Of a DNA stretch of 64,000 nt, positions 43,734-52,702 are shown one piece after another. Every line of letters begins with the position of its first letter. Position 1 is the first letter of the stretch. This DNA comes from Paenibacillus marchantiophytorum (GTDB taxonomy: Bacteria; Bacillota; Bacilli; Paenibacillales; NBRC-103111). A program made the translations under genes and the position numbers. The notes under the pieces were generated by a model that was not told the origin of the DNA, did not search any database, and worked only from the letters and a program-made list of their open reading frames with translations. Location: assembly GCF_014640555.1 (NCBI RefSeq), contig NZ_BMHE01000009.1:62001-126000 (forward strand), written 5' to 3'.

Positions 43734-44975
43734 TTGTCATCAACTCTATATCGATGGAGCCTACCGATCTCCACGATGATATGCGCACTGCTGCTCTTCC
43801 TAATCATCACAACAAGAGAGCTGCCGCCAATGGGCTTGGTCATGTTTCAAGGAAAGCAGGTTTTCACAGCGTTTCTGGATATTTTCCTGGATGCTTTACC
43901 GTTCATGATTCTGGGTGTCTTATTATCCACCGTCGTCGAAAACTTCATCCCGGAAGGCTTCATCCGCAAAATGACCCCCAAACATCCCATCGGAGGCATC
44001 CTATTTGCCTGTGTTCTAGGGATCATGTTCCCACTTTGCGAATGCGGTATGATTCCTTTCGTGCGTCGTCTGATGCAAAAAGGAATGCCCGTGTACATCG
44101 CCGTCATCTTCATCCTGGTCGGGCCGATCCTCAATCCGATCGTCTTTGCTTCGACCTTCATGGCCTTCCGCGGTGATCCAGCTATGGCTTACTCACGCAT
44201 GGGACTAACCTTTGGCGTCGCCTTGGTCGTTGGACTTTTTTTGACGCGCTTCCTGAGGAGCAATCCGCTTCGCCACCCTATTCAAATCCAATCGAATGCT
44301 GGTGATGCTCATAGGCGCACGCATGTGCATAAGCATGATGATGGCCACCGTGACCATCATCATCAGCATCATGGCCACCACCATGACCACGACCACGATC
44401 ATCAACATCAGCATCATGGCCATCACCATGACGACAACCACGATCATCAACATCAGCATCATGGCCACCACCATGACGACGACCACGATCATCAACATCA
44501 GCATCATGGCCACCACCAAGTCCGCGAACACCACGGCCATCACGACCATCACGACCACGCGCACGGCGGTCGAGCCATGACAATACTAAGCCACGGTACG
44601 ACGGAACTGCTCGAAATGAGCAAATACTTGATGCTAGGCGCGTTCCTAACCGCCTTGATTCAAACCTTCGTAGCGCAGGACAGCCTTTCGAGCATTGGCC
44701 AAGGAGCTTTCATCTCTCATGTCTTCATGATGGGCTTTGCCTACATGCTTTCACTGTGCTCCACGACCGACGCCTTCGTGGCTGTCTCCTTTGCCAAAAC
44801 ATTCTCTCCAGGCTCCCTGCTCGCTTTCCTAGTCTTCGGCCCCATGATTGACGTCAAAAGCACCTTGATGCTGTTATCCATCTTTAAAGCGCGTTTCGTT
44901 CTCACCCTATCCATACTCGTTGCCGTTACCGTCTTGACTGGCTCCTTGCTATTTATGCATTTCTCTTTAACCTAA
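43734..44975 (+). CDS. ArsP/YcgR-type permease with His-rich insert
   Basis: 413 residues from TTG 43734, which has AAGGGGTG eight bases upstream; an ATG at 43665 has no site and lies in the trpS promoter. The permease core (DUF318/ArsP-like): FLDALPFMILGVLLSTVVE, MFPLCECGMIPFVRRLMQKG with the conserved CxC, PILNPIVFAST, then after the insert LSLCSTTDAFVAVSF and FGPMIDVK. Between membrane helices 5 and 6 lies a 95-residue segment dominated by His and Asp, with a 15-residue repeat (HQHQHHGHHHDDxHD), likely a metal-binding loop. Homologues in Firmicutes usually sit next to ycgQ, which is absent here. Substrate unknown, possibly a metal or organoarsenical. Confidence 0.82.
   Translation: MSSTLYRWSLPISTMICALLLFLIITTRELPPMGLVMFQGKQVFTAFLDIFLDALPFMILGVLLSTVVENFIPEGFIRKMTPKHPIGGILFACVLGIMFPLCECGMIPFVRRLMQKGMPVYIAVIFILVGPILNPIVFASTFMAFRGDPAMAYSRMGLTFGVALVVGLFLTRFLRSNPLRHPIQIQSNAGDAHRRTHVHKHDDGHRDHHHQHHGHHHDHDHDHQHQHHGHHHDDNHDHQHQHHGHHHDDDHDHQHQHHGHHQVREHHGHHDHHDHAHGGRAMTILSHGTTELLEMSKYLMLGAFLTALIQTFVAQDSLSSIGQGAFISHVFMMGFAYMLSLCSTTDAFVAVSFAKTFSPGSLLAFLVFGPMIDVKSTLMLLSIFKARFVLTLSILVAVTVLTGSLLFMHFSLT
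44400..44534 (+). repeat. 45-bp in-frame tandem repeat coding for a His/Asp-rich segment
   Basis: Three exact-length units start at 44400, 44445 and 44490, each beginning CATCAACATCAGCATCAT and coding for HQHQHHGHHHDD(D/N)HD; a shorter degenerate unit precedes and a partial one follows. The unit length is a multiple of three, so copy number can vary without breaking the permease frame. Confidence 0.9.
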
Positions 44976-45383
44976 TCAAGCAAAAGCCAATCAACTAAAA
45001 TACCGTAACCTCCTGCGGAAAGGAACTATAATCCTCTATTTGTCTCAAAAGCGGATATTTGCAGTCGAAAGGGAAGTAGGATCCCTTATTTCACCTCTAC
45101 AGGTACAAAATCCACCAAATTAGACAAATTAGCGTACCCTAGTTCCGCCTGACTAGCCAAATGTCTGCTTTTACTAAAAATAAGGGAACATAGTTCCCTT
45201 TCGTGGGTTAATGTAAGTCAGGGGGAGTCGGAGCAGGTCGGGAGGTCAGCTAGTTGAGGCAGTCGGGGCAGTTGGGCAGCGAAGATAGTTCAGCCAGTTG
45301 ACGCATCGGGGCAGGTCCGGCTGGTCAGGTAGCGAGGCTCCCTTCATCCCCACCAAGCAAGAGGGAAGCCTCGCTCCCTCAAA
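44976..45383. other. Intergenic region with hairpin-like motifs
   Basis: About 410 bases without a gene. Three related palindromic motifs occur in the first half: GGAACTATAATCC near 45022, GGGAAGTAGGATCCC near 45080 and AAGGGAAC-ATA-GTTCCCTT at 45182-45200. The second half is G-rich on the + strand (GGCAG/GGGGCAG stretches 45230-45330), with a stem GCGAGGCT...AGCCTCGC at about 45332-45374. No function is assigned. Confidence 0.6.
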
Positions 45384-45429
45384 TCGAAAAAAAGGAGCTC
45401 GCAACCATCGCGAGACTCCTTTTTTTCGA
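45384..45429. terminator. Strong bidirectional terminator after ilvD
   Basis: TCGAAAAAAAGGAG...CTCCTTTTTTTCGA, an almost perfect 14-base outer stem with an inner CTCGC/GCGAG extension. It ends just before the ilvD stop at 45438 and can also serve the permease side. Confidence 0.8.
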
Positions 45430-45437
45430 ACCAATGA

Positions 45438-47123
45438 TTAAAATTTCAAGATAGCGCCTGCGCTAGCATTCGTTACCATTTTAGTATAACGCGCCAAATA
45501 TCCAGTTTGGATCTTCGGTTCGAAATCTTTCCAACCCTCGCGACGCTTCGCAAACTCTTCGTCGCTGATTTGCAGCTCGATTTTGCGGCCATCCATGTCC
45601 ACATCAATGATGTCGCCATCTTCTACGAAAGCCAGAGGTCCACCCTCAGCTGCTTCCGGTGACATATGCCCGATGGAGATACCGCGGGATGCGCCGGAGA
45701 AACGTCCGTCTGTGATCAAAGCGACTTTCGCGCCCAGACCCATACCGACGATTTGGGACGTTGGAGCCAACATTTCCGGCATACCAGGTCCACCCTTAGG
45801 GCCTTCGTAGCGGATAACGACAACATGGCCTTCTTTGACTTTACCGTTCGCAATTCCGTACAACGCTTCGTCTTGGGAGTTGAAGCAAATCGCAGGACCT
45901 ACGTGACGTCCGCCAACGGATTTATCCACGGCGCCAACTTTAACGATACTGCCTTCTGGAGCCAGGTTGCCGAAAAGAACAGCCAAACCGCCGCGCTCGC
46001 TATGCGGATCCGACAGAGGACGGATAACGTCCGTATTCTGAATTTCGCATCCAGCGACATTTTCGCGGAGTGTTTGCGCCGTTACAGACAAGCAATCACC
46101 GTTGAAAGCGCCCGGTTTTTTCAATAATTCATTGATAACCGCGCTCACACCGCCTGCCAAATGCACATCTTCGATATGGTAATCGGAAGCCGGAGCAATT
46201 TTCGCAAGATGAGGCACGCGTTCTGCTACTTCGTTAATACGGGAAATCGGGTAATCCACGCCAGCTTCGTGTGCAATAGCAAGGGTATGAAGAACCGTGT
46301 TCGTGGAACCGCCCATCGCCATATCCAGAGCAAAAGCATTATCGATCGCATCAATCGTAACGATGTCACGCGGCTTGATGTCTTTCTCGATCAGCACCAT
46401 CAATTGTTTCGCACAGTCTTTAACGAATTGCTTGCGCTCTTCAGCAACAGCAAGAATCGTACCGTTGCCAGGCATAGCCAGTCCAAGACCTTCAGCCAAA
46501 CAGTTCATGGAGTTCGCCGTGAACATACCGGAACAAGATCCGCAAGTCGGACAGCCATATTGCTCAAGCTCTTCCAAACCAGCCTCGTCCAATTTCCCCG
46601 CTTGGAAAGCTCCAACGCCTTCGAATACGGAGGAAAGGGAAATGGATTTACCGTTTTTATCTTTACCGGCTTTCATCGGTCCACCGCTGACTAACATCGT
46701 TGGGATGTTGACGCGAAGAGCCCCCATGATCATACCCGGTGTAATTTTATCACAGTTAGGGATACAAATAAGTCCATCGAACCAGTGCGCATTTACGACC
46801 GTTTCCAGGGAATCGGCAATAATTTCACGGCTTGGCAAAGAATAACGCATTCCGATATGCCCCATGGCAATCCCGTCATCTACCCCGATTGTGTTGAATT
46901 CGAAAGGCACGCCGCCAGCTTCACGGATCGCTTCTTTCACAATTTTGCCGAACTCTTGCAAGTGAACATGTCCTGGAATAATGTCTATATAAGAGTTGCA
47001 AACGGCAATAAACGGCTTGCCGAAATCTTCCTCTTTAACGCCGGCTGCACGCAGCAAACTGCGATGCGGAGCGCGGTCGAAACCTTTTTTAATCATGTCG
47101 CTGCGCTGTTTTGGATGAGCCAT
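45438..47123 (-). CDS. ilvD: Dihydroxy-acid dehydratase
   Basis: 561 residues from ATG 47123, which has AGGAGGAATTG in place; two codons upstream lies a TTG that was not used. The Fe-S cysteines are at [20 protein letters not shown] and [16 protein letters not shown], and the substrate/Mg region [19 protein letters not shown] is intact. The enzyme makes 2-oxo acids in branched-chain amino acid biosynthesis. Gene is monocistronic here, not next to the other ilv genes. A 12-base palindrome lies about 90 bases upstream. Confidence 0.95.
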   Translation of the reverse strand: MAHPKQRSDMIKKGFDRAPHRSLLRAAGVKEEDFGKPFIAVCNSYIDIIPGHVHLQEFGKIVKEAIREAGGVPFEFNTIGVDDGIAMGHIGMRYSLPSREIIADSLETVVNAHWFDGLICIPNCDKITPGMIMGALRVNIPTMLVSGGPMKAGKDKNGKSISLSSVFEGVGAFQAGKLDEAGLEELEQYGCPTCGSCSGMFTANSMNCLAEGLGLAMPGNGTILAVAEERKQFVKDCAKQLMVLIEKDIKPRDIVTIDAIDNAFALDMAMGGSTNTVLHTLAIAHEAGVDYPISRINEVAERVPHLAKIAPASDYHIEDVHLAGGVSAVINELLKKPGAFNGDCLSVTAQTLRENVAGCEIQNTDVIRPLSDPHSERGGLAVLFGNLAPEGSIVKVGAVDKSVGGRHVGPAICFNSQDEALYGIANGKVKEGHVVVIRYEGPKGGPGMPEMLAPTSQIVGMGLGAKVALITDGRFSGASRGISIGHMSPEAAEGGPLAFVEDGDIIDVDMDGRKIELQISDEEFAKRREGWKDFEPKIQTGYLARYTKMVTNASAGAILKF

Positions 47124-47210
47124 ACTCAATTCCTCCTAGAATTCTTTTCGTTTGAGACAACAATGAATCTATCATACCACACTTTTCGGCAAAATTCTGC
47201 CTTTAGTGTG

Positions 47211-47222
47211 TTGACGCGTCAA
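47211..47222 (-). promoter_or_regulatory. Perfect 12-base palindrome upstream of ilvD
   Basis: TTGACGCGTCAA, flanked by CACA/TGTG-like sequence. It could be an operator for the ilvD promoter, but no clear -35/-10 pair was found close to it, so its role is a guess. Confidence 0.3.
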
Positions 47223-47246
47223 TGTGTTAGGAATTGATAGAAAACC

Positions 47247-48233
47247 CTAAGCTTTCTTGCGGTTCAAATGGACAAAAGTAATGGCCAAAGCGAGCACCAG
47301 GACGCCACCTTTGACAATATCGAAGCCAAAATAAGGAACATTCAGCATCGTCAAACCGTTGAGCAGGATACCAATAAGAACAGCCCCGAAGAACGTACCG
47401 ATCACATTCGGCTTCCCGGCGCCAAGCACGGAATACCCGACGAACACGGAGGCAACAGCTTCCATCAAGAGCGGCGCCCCCGCGTCAATCTGTCCGGAAC
47501 CTACCCGAGAAGCATATAGAATGCCACCGAATGCAGCAAATATACCGGATAATACGTAAGCGGCCATACGAATTTTGTTCACGGAAATACCAGACAAGCG
47601 AGCCGCTTCACGATTGCCGCCTGTCATGTACAATTGTCTGCCCCAGCGCGTATAGGTCAGGAAAATATGAACAGCGATAACTGCTACGAGCATGAGAATA
47701 ACCGGCACTGGCACGCCAAGAAACTTGCCTTGTCCGATCCAGAGAAACTCAGGCGTGAATTTCCCCTTGGCCACCGTTCCATCTTGGAATCTCATATTGT
47801 TATAGATGGAGAAGCCTTTGGTGTAGGTTTTTTGGACACCGCCGATGATGTACATAACAGCTAGCGTTGCCAGCAGATCCGGTATCCGAATCTTGACGAT
47901 CAACAGTGCATTCAAAAGTCCAATCACAGCCCCAATGATTAGAGGCACGATAATAACGATAATCAAAGGCTGTTGGTACCACACCATCAAAGCTGCCGCA
48001 CCCACCGTTGACATGGAAACCGTCGAACCTACGGACAAATCAAAGCCGTCTACAATCTGAGATAACGTAACCCCAATGGCGACGAACATAACAATCGAAA
48101 TCGACCGCAAAATGTCAGCGATATTGTCATAGGTCATAAAATTTTCATTAATAATGGAAAAAACAACGATGACCAAAGCAATAATGAACAACGCGCCGTA
48201 TTTAAAGGAAAAATCCAAGCTTTTTTCTTTCAT
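47247..48233 (-). CDS. Sugar-type ABC importer permease
   Basis: 328 residues from ATG 48233 (GGGGGAGG upstream), one base after the ATPase stop; an upstream frame to 48260 overlaps that gene and was not used. About eight to ten membrane spans of the RbsC/XylH family: the N-terminal FMTYDNIADILRSISIVMFVAIGVT, the IVDGFDLSVGSTVSMS motif, and GGNREAARLSGISVNKIRMAAYVLSG (EAA-like loop). It imports a monosaccharide-like compound with the ATPase 48235-49746 and the binding protein 49816-50913; the substrate is not known. Confidence 0.85.
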   Translation of the reverse strand: MKEKSLDFSFKYGALFIIALVIVVFSIINENFMTYDNIADILRSISIVMFVAIGVTLSQIVDGFDLSVGSTVSMSTVGAAALMVWYQQPLIIVIIVPLIIGAVIGLLNALLIVKIRIPDLLATLAVMYIIGGVQKTYTKGFSIYNNMRFQDGTVAKGKFTPEFLWIGQGKFLGVPVPVILMLVAVIAVHIFLTYTRWGRQLYMTGGNREAARLSGISVNKIRMAAYVLSGIFAAFGGILYASRVGSGQIDAGAPLLMEAVASVFVGYSVLGAGKPNVIGTFFGAVLIGILLNGLTMLNVPYFGFDIVKGGVLVLALAITFVHLNRKKA

Positions 48234-48234
48234 G

Positions 48235-49746
48235 TTATTCGGCCTCCCCCGCACTTGCATACGTTAAAATGAGGTCCTGCGTCGCTTCCTCGCGGGAGAG
48301 CTCTTTCACGACAGAACCATAGCTCATCACTAGAATGCGATCAGCAATTCCTATAATTTCATTGAGTTCACACGACAAGTAAATAATGCCTTTGCCTTCT
48401 GCAGCCAGTTGTCCGATGAGGCGGAAAATATCGCTTTTGGCGCCTACATCAACGCCTTTGGTCGGCTCATCGAACATATAGACATCCGCATTCGTCGGCA
48501 GCCATTTGCCTACCGCAACCTTCTGCTGGTTGCCTCCGCTGAGATGCTTGACGACGCGATTCGGATCGCCGGGCTGCACGCCGAGCTGCGACACCATCTT
48601 AGTCGCGTGCTCACTTTCCTCGCGCTGCCGCACGAAGCCCAGCGAGCTCAGCTTGCGCAGTATGGGAAGCGACAAATTGCGCTTCACGGTCTCCTCCACG
48701 AGGACGCCCTGCTTGCGGCGCTCCTCGGGCACGAGCGCGATGCCCGCCCGCACGGCATCGTCCGGCTGGCGCAGCGCGAGCTTGCGGCCGCCGAGCCACA
48801 CCTCGCCGCCGTCCGCGGCGTCGGCGCCGAAGATCAGCCGGCTCAGCTCCGTCTTGCCGGCGCCGACCAACCCCACGACGCCGAGGATTTCACCTCGGCG
48901 GAGGGCAAAGCTGACGCCGCGCACCTTCGTGCCGCGGCGCAGGCCCTTCACCTCGAGGAGCGTTTCGCCAATGGGCACATTGGCTTTGGGAAACTCCTCG
49001 GTGAAGGTCTTGCCCAGCATCGCCTCGATAACGCCGGCGATGTCCATCGAAGCGGCCGCCTGCGTGAGCACCTGGCGGCCGTCGCGCATGATCGTGATCC
49101 GGTCCGACACCCGGAACACTTCTTGCAAGCGGTGGGAGATGAAGATAATCCCCACTCCCTCTTGCTTGAGGCTGTCCATAATCTGGAACAGCCGCTCCGA
49201 TTCCTCCAGACTGAGTGGGGCTGTCGGCTCATCGAAGATCATGATCTTCGCCTTGTGCGCCATCGCTCTGGCAATCAAAACAAGCTGCTTCTGCGAAATA
49301 CTCAGCTCATCCACCTTGCGACGCACAGAGAACGTCGCCCCGATCTTGGCAAGGATCGCTTCGGCTTCGCTATGCAGCTTGCGCCAACTGATCCAGGCTC
49401 CCCCTTGAACCATTCGATCCATCATCACATTCTCGGTAACCGTAAGTTCAGGAACTAGTGCTGTATCTACTTCCTGATAGACGCAATAGACGCCATGAGC
49501 CATAGCTTCCTTAGGTGTTTGAATCGATTGTGCCTTACCGCTTATCGCAATCTGACCGACGTCGCAGGTATAAGCACCGGACAAGATTTTCATCAATGTG
49601 CTCTTCCCAGCGCCATTCGCACCCAGCAAGGCATGAATTTCACCCGCATGCAGATCAAAATCAACCTCCTGCAGCGCCTTCACACCCGCAAATGATTTGG
49701 AGATGCCACTCATCTGTAATAAAGCTGCACGATCCTTCATCGACAT
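48235..49746 (-). CDS. Sugar-type ABC importer ATPase (two nucleotide-binding domains)
   Basis: 503 residues with two ATPase domains as in RbsA/MglA. First domain: Walker A GANGAGKST near 43, signature LSISQKQLVLIARAM, Walker B IMIFDEPTAPLS. Second: Walker A-like GLVGAGKTE, signature LSGGNQQKVAVGKWL, and FDEPTKGVDVG near 430. The middle third (48721-48960) is about 75% GC against roughly half for the window, with the codon bias of a high-GC donor; the protein motifs remain intact. The ATG 49746 has GAGGTGAAGG nearby. Confidence 0.88.
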   Translation of the reverse strand: MSMKDRAALLQMSGISKSFAGVKALQEVDFDLHAGEIHALLGANGAGKSTLMKILSGAYTCDVGQIAISGKAQSIQTPKEAMAHGVYCVYQEVDTALVPELTVTENVMMDRMVQGGAWISWRKLHSEAEAILAKIGATFSVRRKVDELSISQKQLVLIARAMAHKAKIMIFDEPTAPLSLEESERLFQIMDSLKQEGVGIIFISHRLQEVFRVSDRITIMRDGRQVLTQAAASMDIAGVIEAMLGKTFTEEFPKANVPIGETLLEVKGLRRGTKVRGVSFALRRGEILGVVGLVGAGKTELSRLIFGADAADGGEVWLGGRKLALRQPDDAVRAGIALVPEERRKQGVLVEETVKRNLSLPILRKLSSLGFVRQREESEHATKMVSQLGVQPGDPNRVVKHLSGGNQQKVAVGKWLPTNADVYMFDEPTKGVDVGAKSDIFRLIGQLAAEGKGIIYLSCELNEIIGIADRILVMSYGSVVKELSREEATQDLILTYASAGEAE

Positions 49747-49775
49747 CCGCCTTCACCTCTTTCGGCAATCTGAAA

Positions 49776-49802
49776 GTCCCATCGCAGATTAGGCGATGGG
49801 AC
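49776..49802 (-). promoter_or_regulatory. Hairpin between binding-protein and ATPase genes
   Basis: Minus strand: GTCCCATCGC, CTAATCT, GCGATGGGAC, a perfect 10-base stem followed by only three T. It follows the substrate-binding gene by 14 bases and likely lets it be expressed more than the ATPase and permease. Confidence 0.6.
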
Positions 49803-49815
49803 CCCAGGGTTCCTC

Positions 49816-50913
49816 TTATTTTTTTTCTGCTGCTTTCAACCAATCCGTGTAGCCTTGTTGGCTTCCGCCCCAGCCTTTTACGAATTCGCTTAGCTGCGTT
49901 GTATTCACTTGCTTGTCCTTAGGAAGTTGGTCTCTGGAAACGTACACGGGATCCAGAACGACTTTATCAGGGGTTTGATCGCCATGCAGCTTTTGGTACA
50001 GGTAACGCACTTGAACGCGTCCGATATCTTTGGGATCAACAGCAGCAGATGCTACCCATGGGCTTTTTGGATCTTGCAGAAGCTGCAAGTCTTCATCACT
50101 CAAGTCGATGCCGTATACTTTAATCTCTGTACGGCCTGCTTGTTGAATCGCTCGGGATGCTCCTTTGGCGAACTCGTCCCAAGCTGCCCATACCGCTGTG
50201 ATATCGCCTTTGTTCGGGTATTTCTTCAAAATAGCTTCCATTTGCGTTTGTGTATCCAACGCAGGATCTTTGGCTGTACCGAAAGCCGCTACTTCTTTGA
50301 TATCCGGATATTTCTTCTGGAAAGCTTGGTAAGCTTCTTGTCTGCGCTCCATAGGAGCGAAGCCTGCTACCCATACTTTAACGATATTCCCTTTGCCGCC
50401 AGCATCTTTAGCCAGTTGCTCCAACGTGGTTTCAGCCATCTTTTTGTCGCCTTGCTCCAGGGAAGTTACACCTGGAACCGTCAGGATGGAGTCGAAGCTG
50501 ACAACCGGAATTTTCTTCTCCAGCGCTTTCTTCACACCCGCTTCAAGCGCTTCTGCCGTACCATGGTCGATCAAGATGCCATCGAACTTCTGGTTAATTG
50601 CTGCATCCAGATTGGAAGCCATTTTGGCAAGATCCGTGTCCGCAACGAACACCGTTACTTTACCGCCAAGCTTCTCAACTTGCTCTTTCACGCCTTCCAC
50701 ATATTGAGAAGAAAAAGTGCCTGTATTAAATTGCATGATAAGTGCAATTTTCTTTCCGCTTAAATCAGCAGCAGCTTTCGCCGTTTCTGTCGCTTTCGCA
50801 CTTGCCGCTGGCGATGCTGTAGCACTGCTGCTCTCTTTTTGTCCGCAGGCTGCAAGTAAACTTCCAAATACCGCCAAAATAACAAACAAACTAATCAATC
50901 TTGTTCTTTTCAT
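49816..50913 (-). CDS. Sugar-type ABC importer substrate-binding lipoprotein
   Basis: 365 residues with lipobox LLAAC at residues 19-23 and a Ser/Ala/Thr-rich linker. The mature part is a type I periplasmic binding fold (KIALIMQFNTGTFSSQYVEGVKE, VADTDLAKMASNLDAAINQKFDGILIDHG, VVSFDSI, the TAVWAAWDEFAKGASRAIQQAGR segment), close to ribose- and galactofuranose-type proteins. The substrate is unknown. First gene of the operon with the ATPase and permease. A dyad AATATACC-N13-GGAATT lies 55 to 80 bases upstream. Confidence 0.85.
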   Translation of the reverse strand: MKRTRLISLFVILAVFGSLLAACGQKESSSATASPAASAKATETAKAAADLSGKKIALIMQFNTGTFSSQYVEGVKEQVEKLGGKVTVFVADTDLAKMASNLDAAINQKFDGILIDHGTAEALEAGVKKALEKKIPVVSFDSILTVPGVTSLEQGDKKMAETTLEQLAKDAGGKGNIVKVWVAGFAPMERRQEAYQAFQKKYPDIKEVAAFGTAKDPALDTQTQMEAILKKYPNKGDITAVWAAWDEFAKGASRAIQQAGRTEIKVYGIDLSDEDLQLLQDPKSPWVASAAVDPKDIGRVQVRYLYQKLHGDQTPDKVVLDPVYVSRDQLPKDKQVNTTQLSEFVKGWGGSQQGYTDWLKAAEKK

Positions 50914-50966
50914 GATTACCCTCCCGATCCATGCTCATCTCTATGTCCCACCCAATCTATCGGATT

Positions 50967-50993
50967 AATATACCGAGTTGATTAGTAGGAATT
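50967..50993 (-). promoter_or_regulatory. Candidate operator upstream of the ABC importer
   Basis: An imperfect dyad AATATACC-N13-GGAATT (plus strand) with an internal CCGAGTTGATTAGTA. It resembles Rrf2/CymR-like sites of sulfur-responsive genes, but the match is not strong. Confidence 0.3.
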
Positions 50994-51077
50994 AACTTAT
51001 ATTAGCATCGGAAGGATATCTCGTCAATAGTTTTGGAGTGATCTTTGCTATTTTCGACGCTATTTTCCGACATTCTT

Positions 51078-51725
51078 CTACTTGCGTCCGAAGTCAGCCT
51101 TAATTTCTCCCCATTTCTTCGTATCCCATTTCACAATTTTATTTGCATAACGGTTGCTGTGCAGCCATTTCAAAGCGCGGTCAACAAGCGTCCAAATGTC
51201 TTCCGTGGATGAATCTCTAACCAGGTTTGTAGATACTTCTTTTTTCCGAATCCAGCTCAAAGCTGTCACCGAGTCCGTGTAAATCGTTTTATCGCTTCCT
51301 TGCTTCTGCAAATAAGCTAACCCATGGACGATCGCCAAAAACTCGCCTAAATTGTTCGTCCCCTTGGAAATAGGGCCTTGATAGAAAATGATTTCACCCG
51401 TTCTCGTATCAACCCCTTTGTACTCCACAATGCCTGGATTTCCGGAGCAGCCAACATCGACAGAAATACTGTCATAATCAACTTCCGGCGCAGTTTCAGG
51501 CGTAGCCGATTTGCTGGCTGAACTCCCTGCGCTGCTTCCTTTGCCCGAGAAATTCAGCGACTTCTGCCAGCCTTTTTCCAAAGCTTGACGAGCTTCCGCC
51601 TCCGATTCATAGGATTTAAATCTCGCCTGCGGATACCCTTTCGTCTGTGCCTGACAATCCGCCCAACTTTTATAAATACCTGGCTTATGTCCTACCCAAA
51701 CCACATAAAATTTAACTGCCGCCAT
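51078..51725 (-). CDS. RNase H-family protein with N-terminal hybrid-binding domain
   Basis: 215 residues from ATG 51725 (ACGGAGTG upstream). Residues 1-50 (KFYVVWVGHKPGIYKSWADCQAQTKGYPQARFKSYESEAEA) are the caulimovirus/RNase H1 hybrid-binding domain, joined by a Ser/Lys-rich linker to an RNase H domain: DVGCSGNPGIVEYKGVD, NNLGEFLAIVHGL and YTDSVTALSWI supply the DEDD acidic residues (D, E, D) near residues 92, 130 and 152, and WDTKKWGEI near the end. It degrades RNA in RNA-DNA hybrids. Start overlaps the upstream gene by 14 bases. Confidence 0.85.
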   Translation of the reverse strand: MAAVKFYVVWVGHKPGIYKSWADCQAQTKGYPQARFKSYESEAEARQALEKGWQKSLNFSGKGSSAGSSASKSATPETAPEVDYDSISVDVGCSGNPGIVEYKGVDTRTGEIIFYQGPISKGTNNLGEFLAIVHGLAYLQKQGSDKTIYTDSVTALSWIRKKEVSTNLVRDSSTEDIWTLVDRALKWLHSNRYANKIVKWDTKKWGEIKADFGRK

Positions 51726-52224
51726 CTGATTCACTCCGTACTTGTTGATGTAATTGATCCACTAATCCCTCCACGACTTTTACCGTATCCGCCAGAAAGG
51801 GTCTGTAATCCAGGCCTTGAATAAATTGAAGATACGTTTCGCCAACAGCGAGCACTTGCTTCGTATAATCGATGCTCGAAATTAGGTGTGTTTCGAGCTC
51901 GCGGTAGGTGCCGTTCGTGCGTTCTTCAACCTCAATAAGTTCAACTTGCGCGTCTGCCAGATGATGCACAACAAACGAAAACCCTCTGCATTCGGGATCT
52001 CCGCAGCCGCACACAAAGAACGGCATCCGTTCCCATTGATCGGGAGGCGCAAACCGATTCGGAGCTGTATCGTGCAGTGCGCTATATAGGAAAGCCGGAA
52101 GCCCAACATCCACACAAAGCGGCTCTTCTACAAGAACACTGTCATCCACCGCCATAAGGACATCCGCTTGAATAATTTGCAAATCCTTATCGTGGGACCA
52201 GCCCTTTATGGAAACATCAAACAT
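51712..52224 (-). CDS. Hypothetical protein coupled to the RNase H gene
   Basis: 170 residues from ATG 52224 (GGAGGCGGGG upstream). No family recognised. Strand-rich N-terminal half (VSIKGWSHDKDLQIIQADVLMAVDDSVLVEE) is followed by a CGCGDPECRG cluster around residues 78-87 that could bind zinc, and then a helical C-terminal half. It overlaps the RNase H gene downstream by 14 bases, so they are translationally coupled. A role in nucleic acid metabolism is possible but unsupported. Confidence 0.55.
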   Translation of the reverse strand: MFDVSIKGWSHDKDLQIIQADVLMAVDDSVLVEEPLCVDVGLPAFLYSALHDTAPNRFAPPDQWERMPFFVCGCGDPECRGFSFVVHHLADAQVELIEVEERTNGTYRELETHLISSIDYTKQVLAVGETYLQFIQGLDYRPFLADTVKVVEGLVDQLHQQVRSESDGGS

Positions 52225-52332
52225 TATCCCCGCCTCCATCTCTTCCATGTACTCACTTTTCCTATTATAACAAAGACTGCCTCATTCTGCTTTCGGCATT
52301 CAATTGCATGGTGAAAATTCCCAATTAATTCG

Positions 52333-52362
52333 TGAGTATATTTTCGAAAAACGATTATACTA
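52333..52362 (+). promoter_or_regulatory. Sigma-G-like promoter of the second SASP gene
   Basis: TGAGTA (52333-52338), 17 bases, TATACTA (52356-52362): close to the SASP-type TGAATA and CATACTA with one mismatch in each box. Confidence 0.6.
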
Positions 52363-52385
52363 CCTATTACTGGAGGTGATATCAG

Positions 52386-52625
52386 ATGGCATCAGGACAA
52401 TCTCGCAGCAGCAACTCCCTCGTTGTTCCTCAAGCTTCACAAGCTTTGGATCAATTGAAATATGAAGTTGCTCAAGAACTAGGTATCCAAATTCCTCAAG
52501 ACGGCTACTATGGATACATGACTTCCCGTGACACAGGCTCCATTGGCGGAAGCATTACTCGTCGCCTCGTTCAAATTGCTGAACAGCAACTTGCAGGCGG
52601 TAGTGCTAACCGTAGCAGCAGATAA
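52386..52625 (+). CDS. Alpha/beta-type small acid-soluble spore protein
   Basis: 79 residues, nearly the same as the one at 41683-41916 with conserved NSLVVPQASQALDQLKYEVAQELGI and SRDTGSIGGSITRRLVQIAEQQ, including the GPR cleavage region. GGAGGTGAT lies before ATG 52386. Transcription from a sigma-G-like promoter at 52333-52362 is expected. It binds and protects spore DNA. Confidence 0.95.
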   Translation: MASGQSRSSNSLVVPQASQALDQLKYEVAQELGIQIPQDGYYGYMTSRDTGSIGGSITRRLVQIAEQQLAGGSANRSSR

Positions 52626-52647
52626 CAGATTTTCTTATACTTACACA

Positions 52648-52683
52648 AAACAGCCCCAGTCATTCAACTGACTAGGGCTGTTT
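52648..52683. terminator. Terminator between SASP and the following gene
   Basis: AAACAGCCC-CAGTCA, TTCAAC, TGACTA-GGGCTGTTT: a near-perfect 14-base stem with A/T tracts on both sides, separating convergent genes. Confidence 0.75.
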
Positions 52684-52702
52684 GCGATATGAGGTATAAG
52701 TG

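Noticed and set aside
44205..44583. Frames antisense to the His-rich repeat (Met/Val- or Asp/Gly/Arg-rich)
   Set aside because: Low-complexity products of the CAT/CAC repeat read backwards; no start signals.
48409..49458. Long open frames (about 300-350 codons) on the + strand opposite the ABC ATPase gene
   Set aside because: They come from the GC-rich codon pattern of the real gene; low-complexity sequence and no ribosome binding site.
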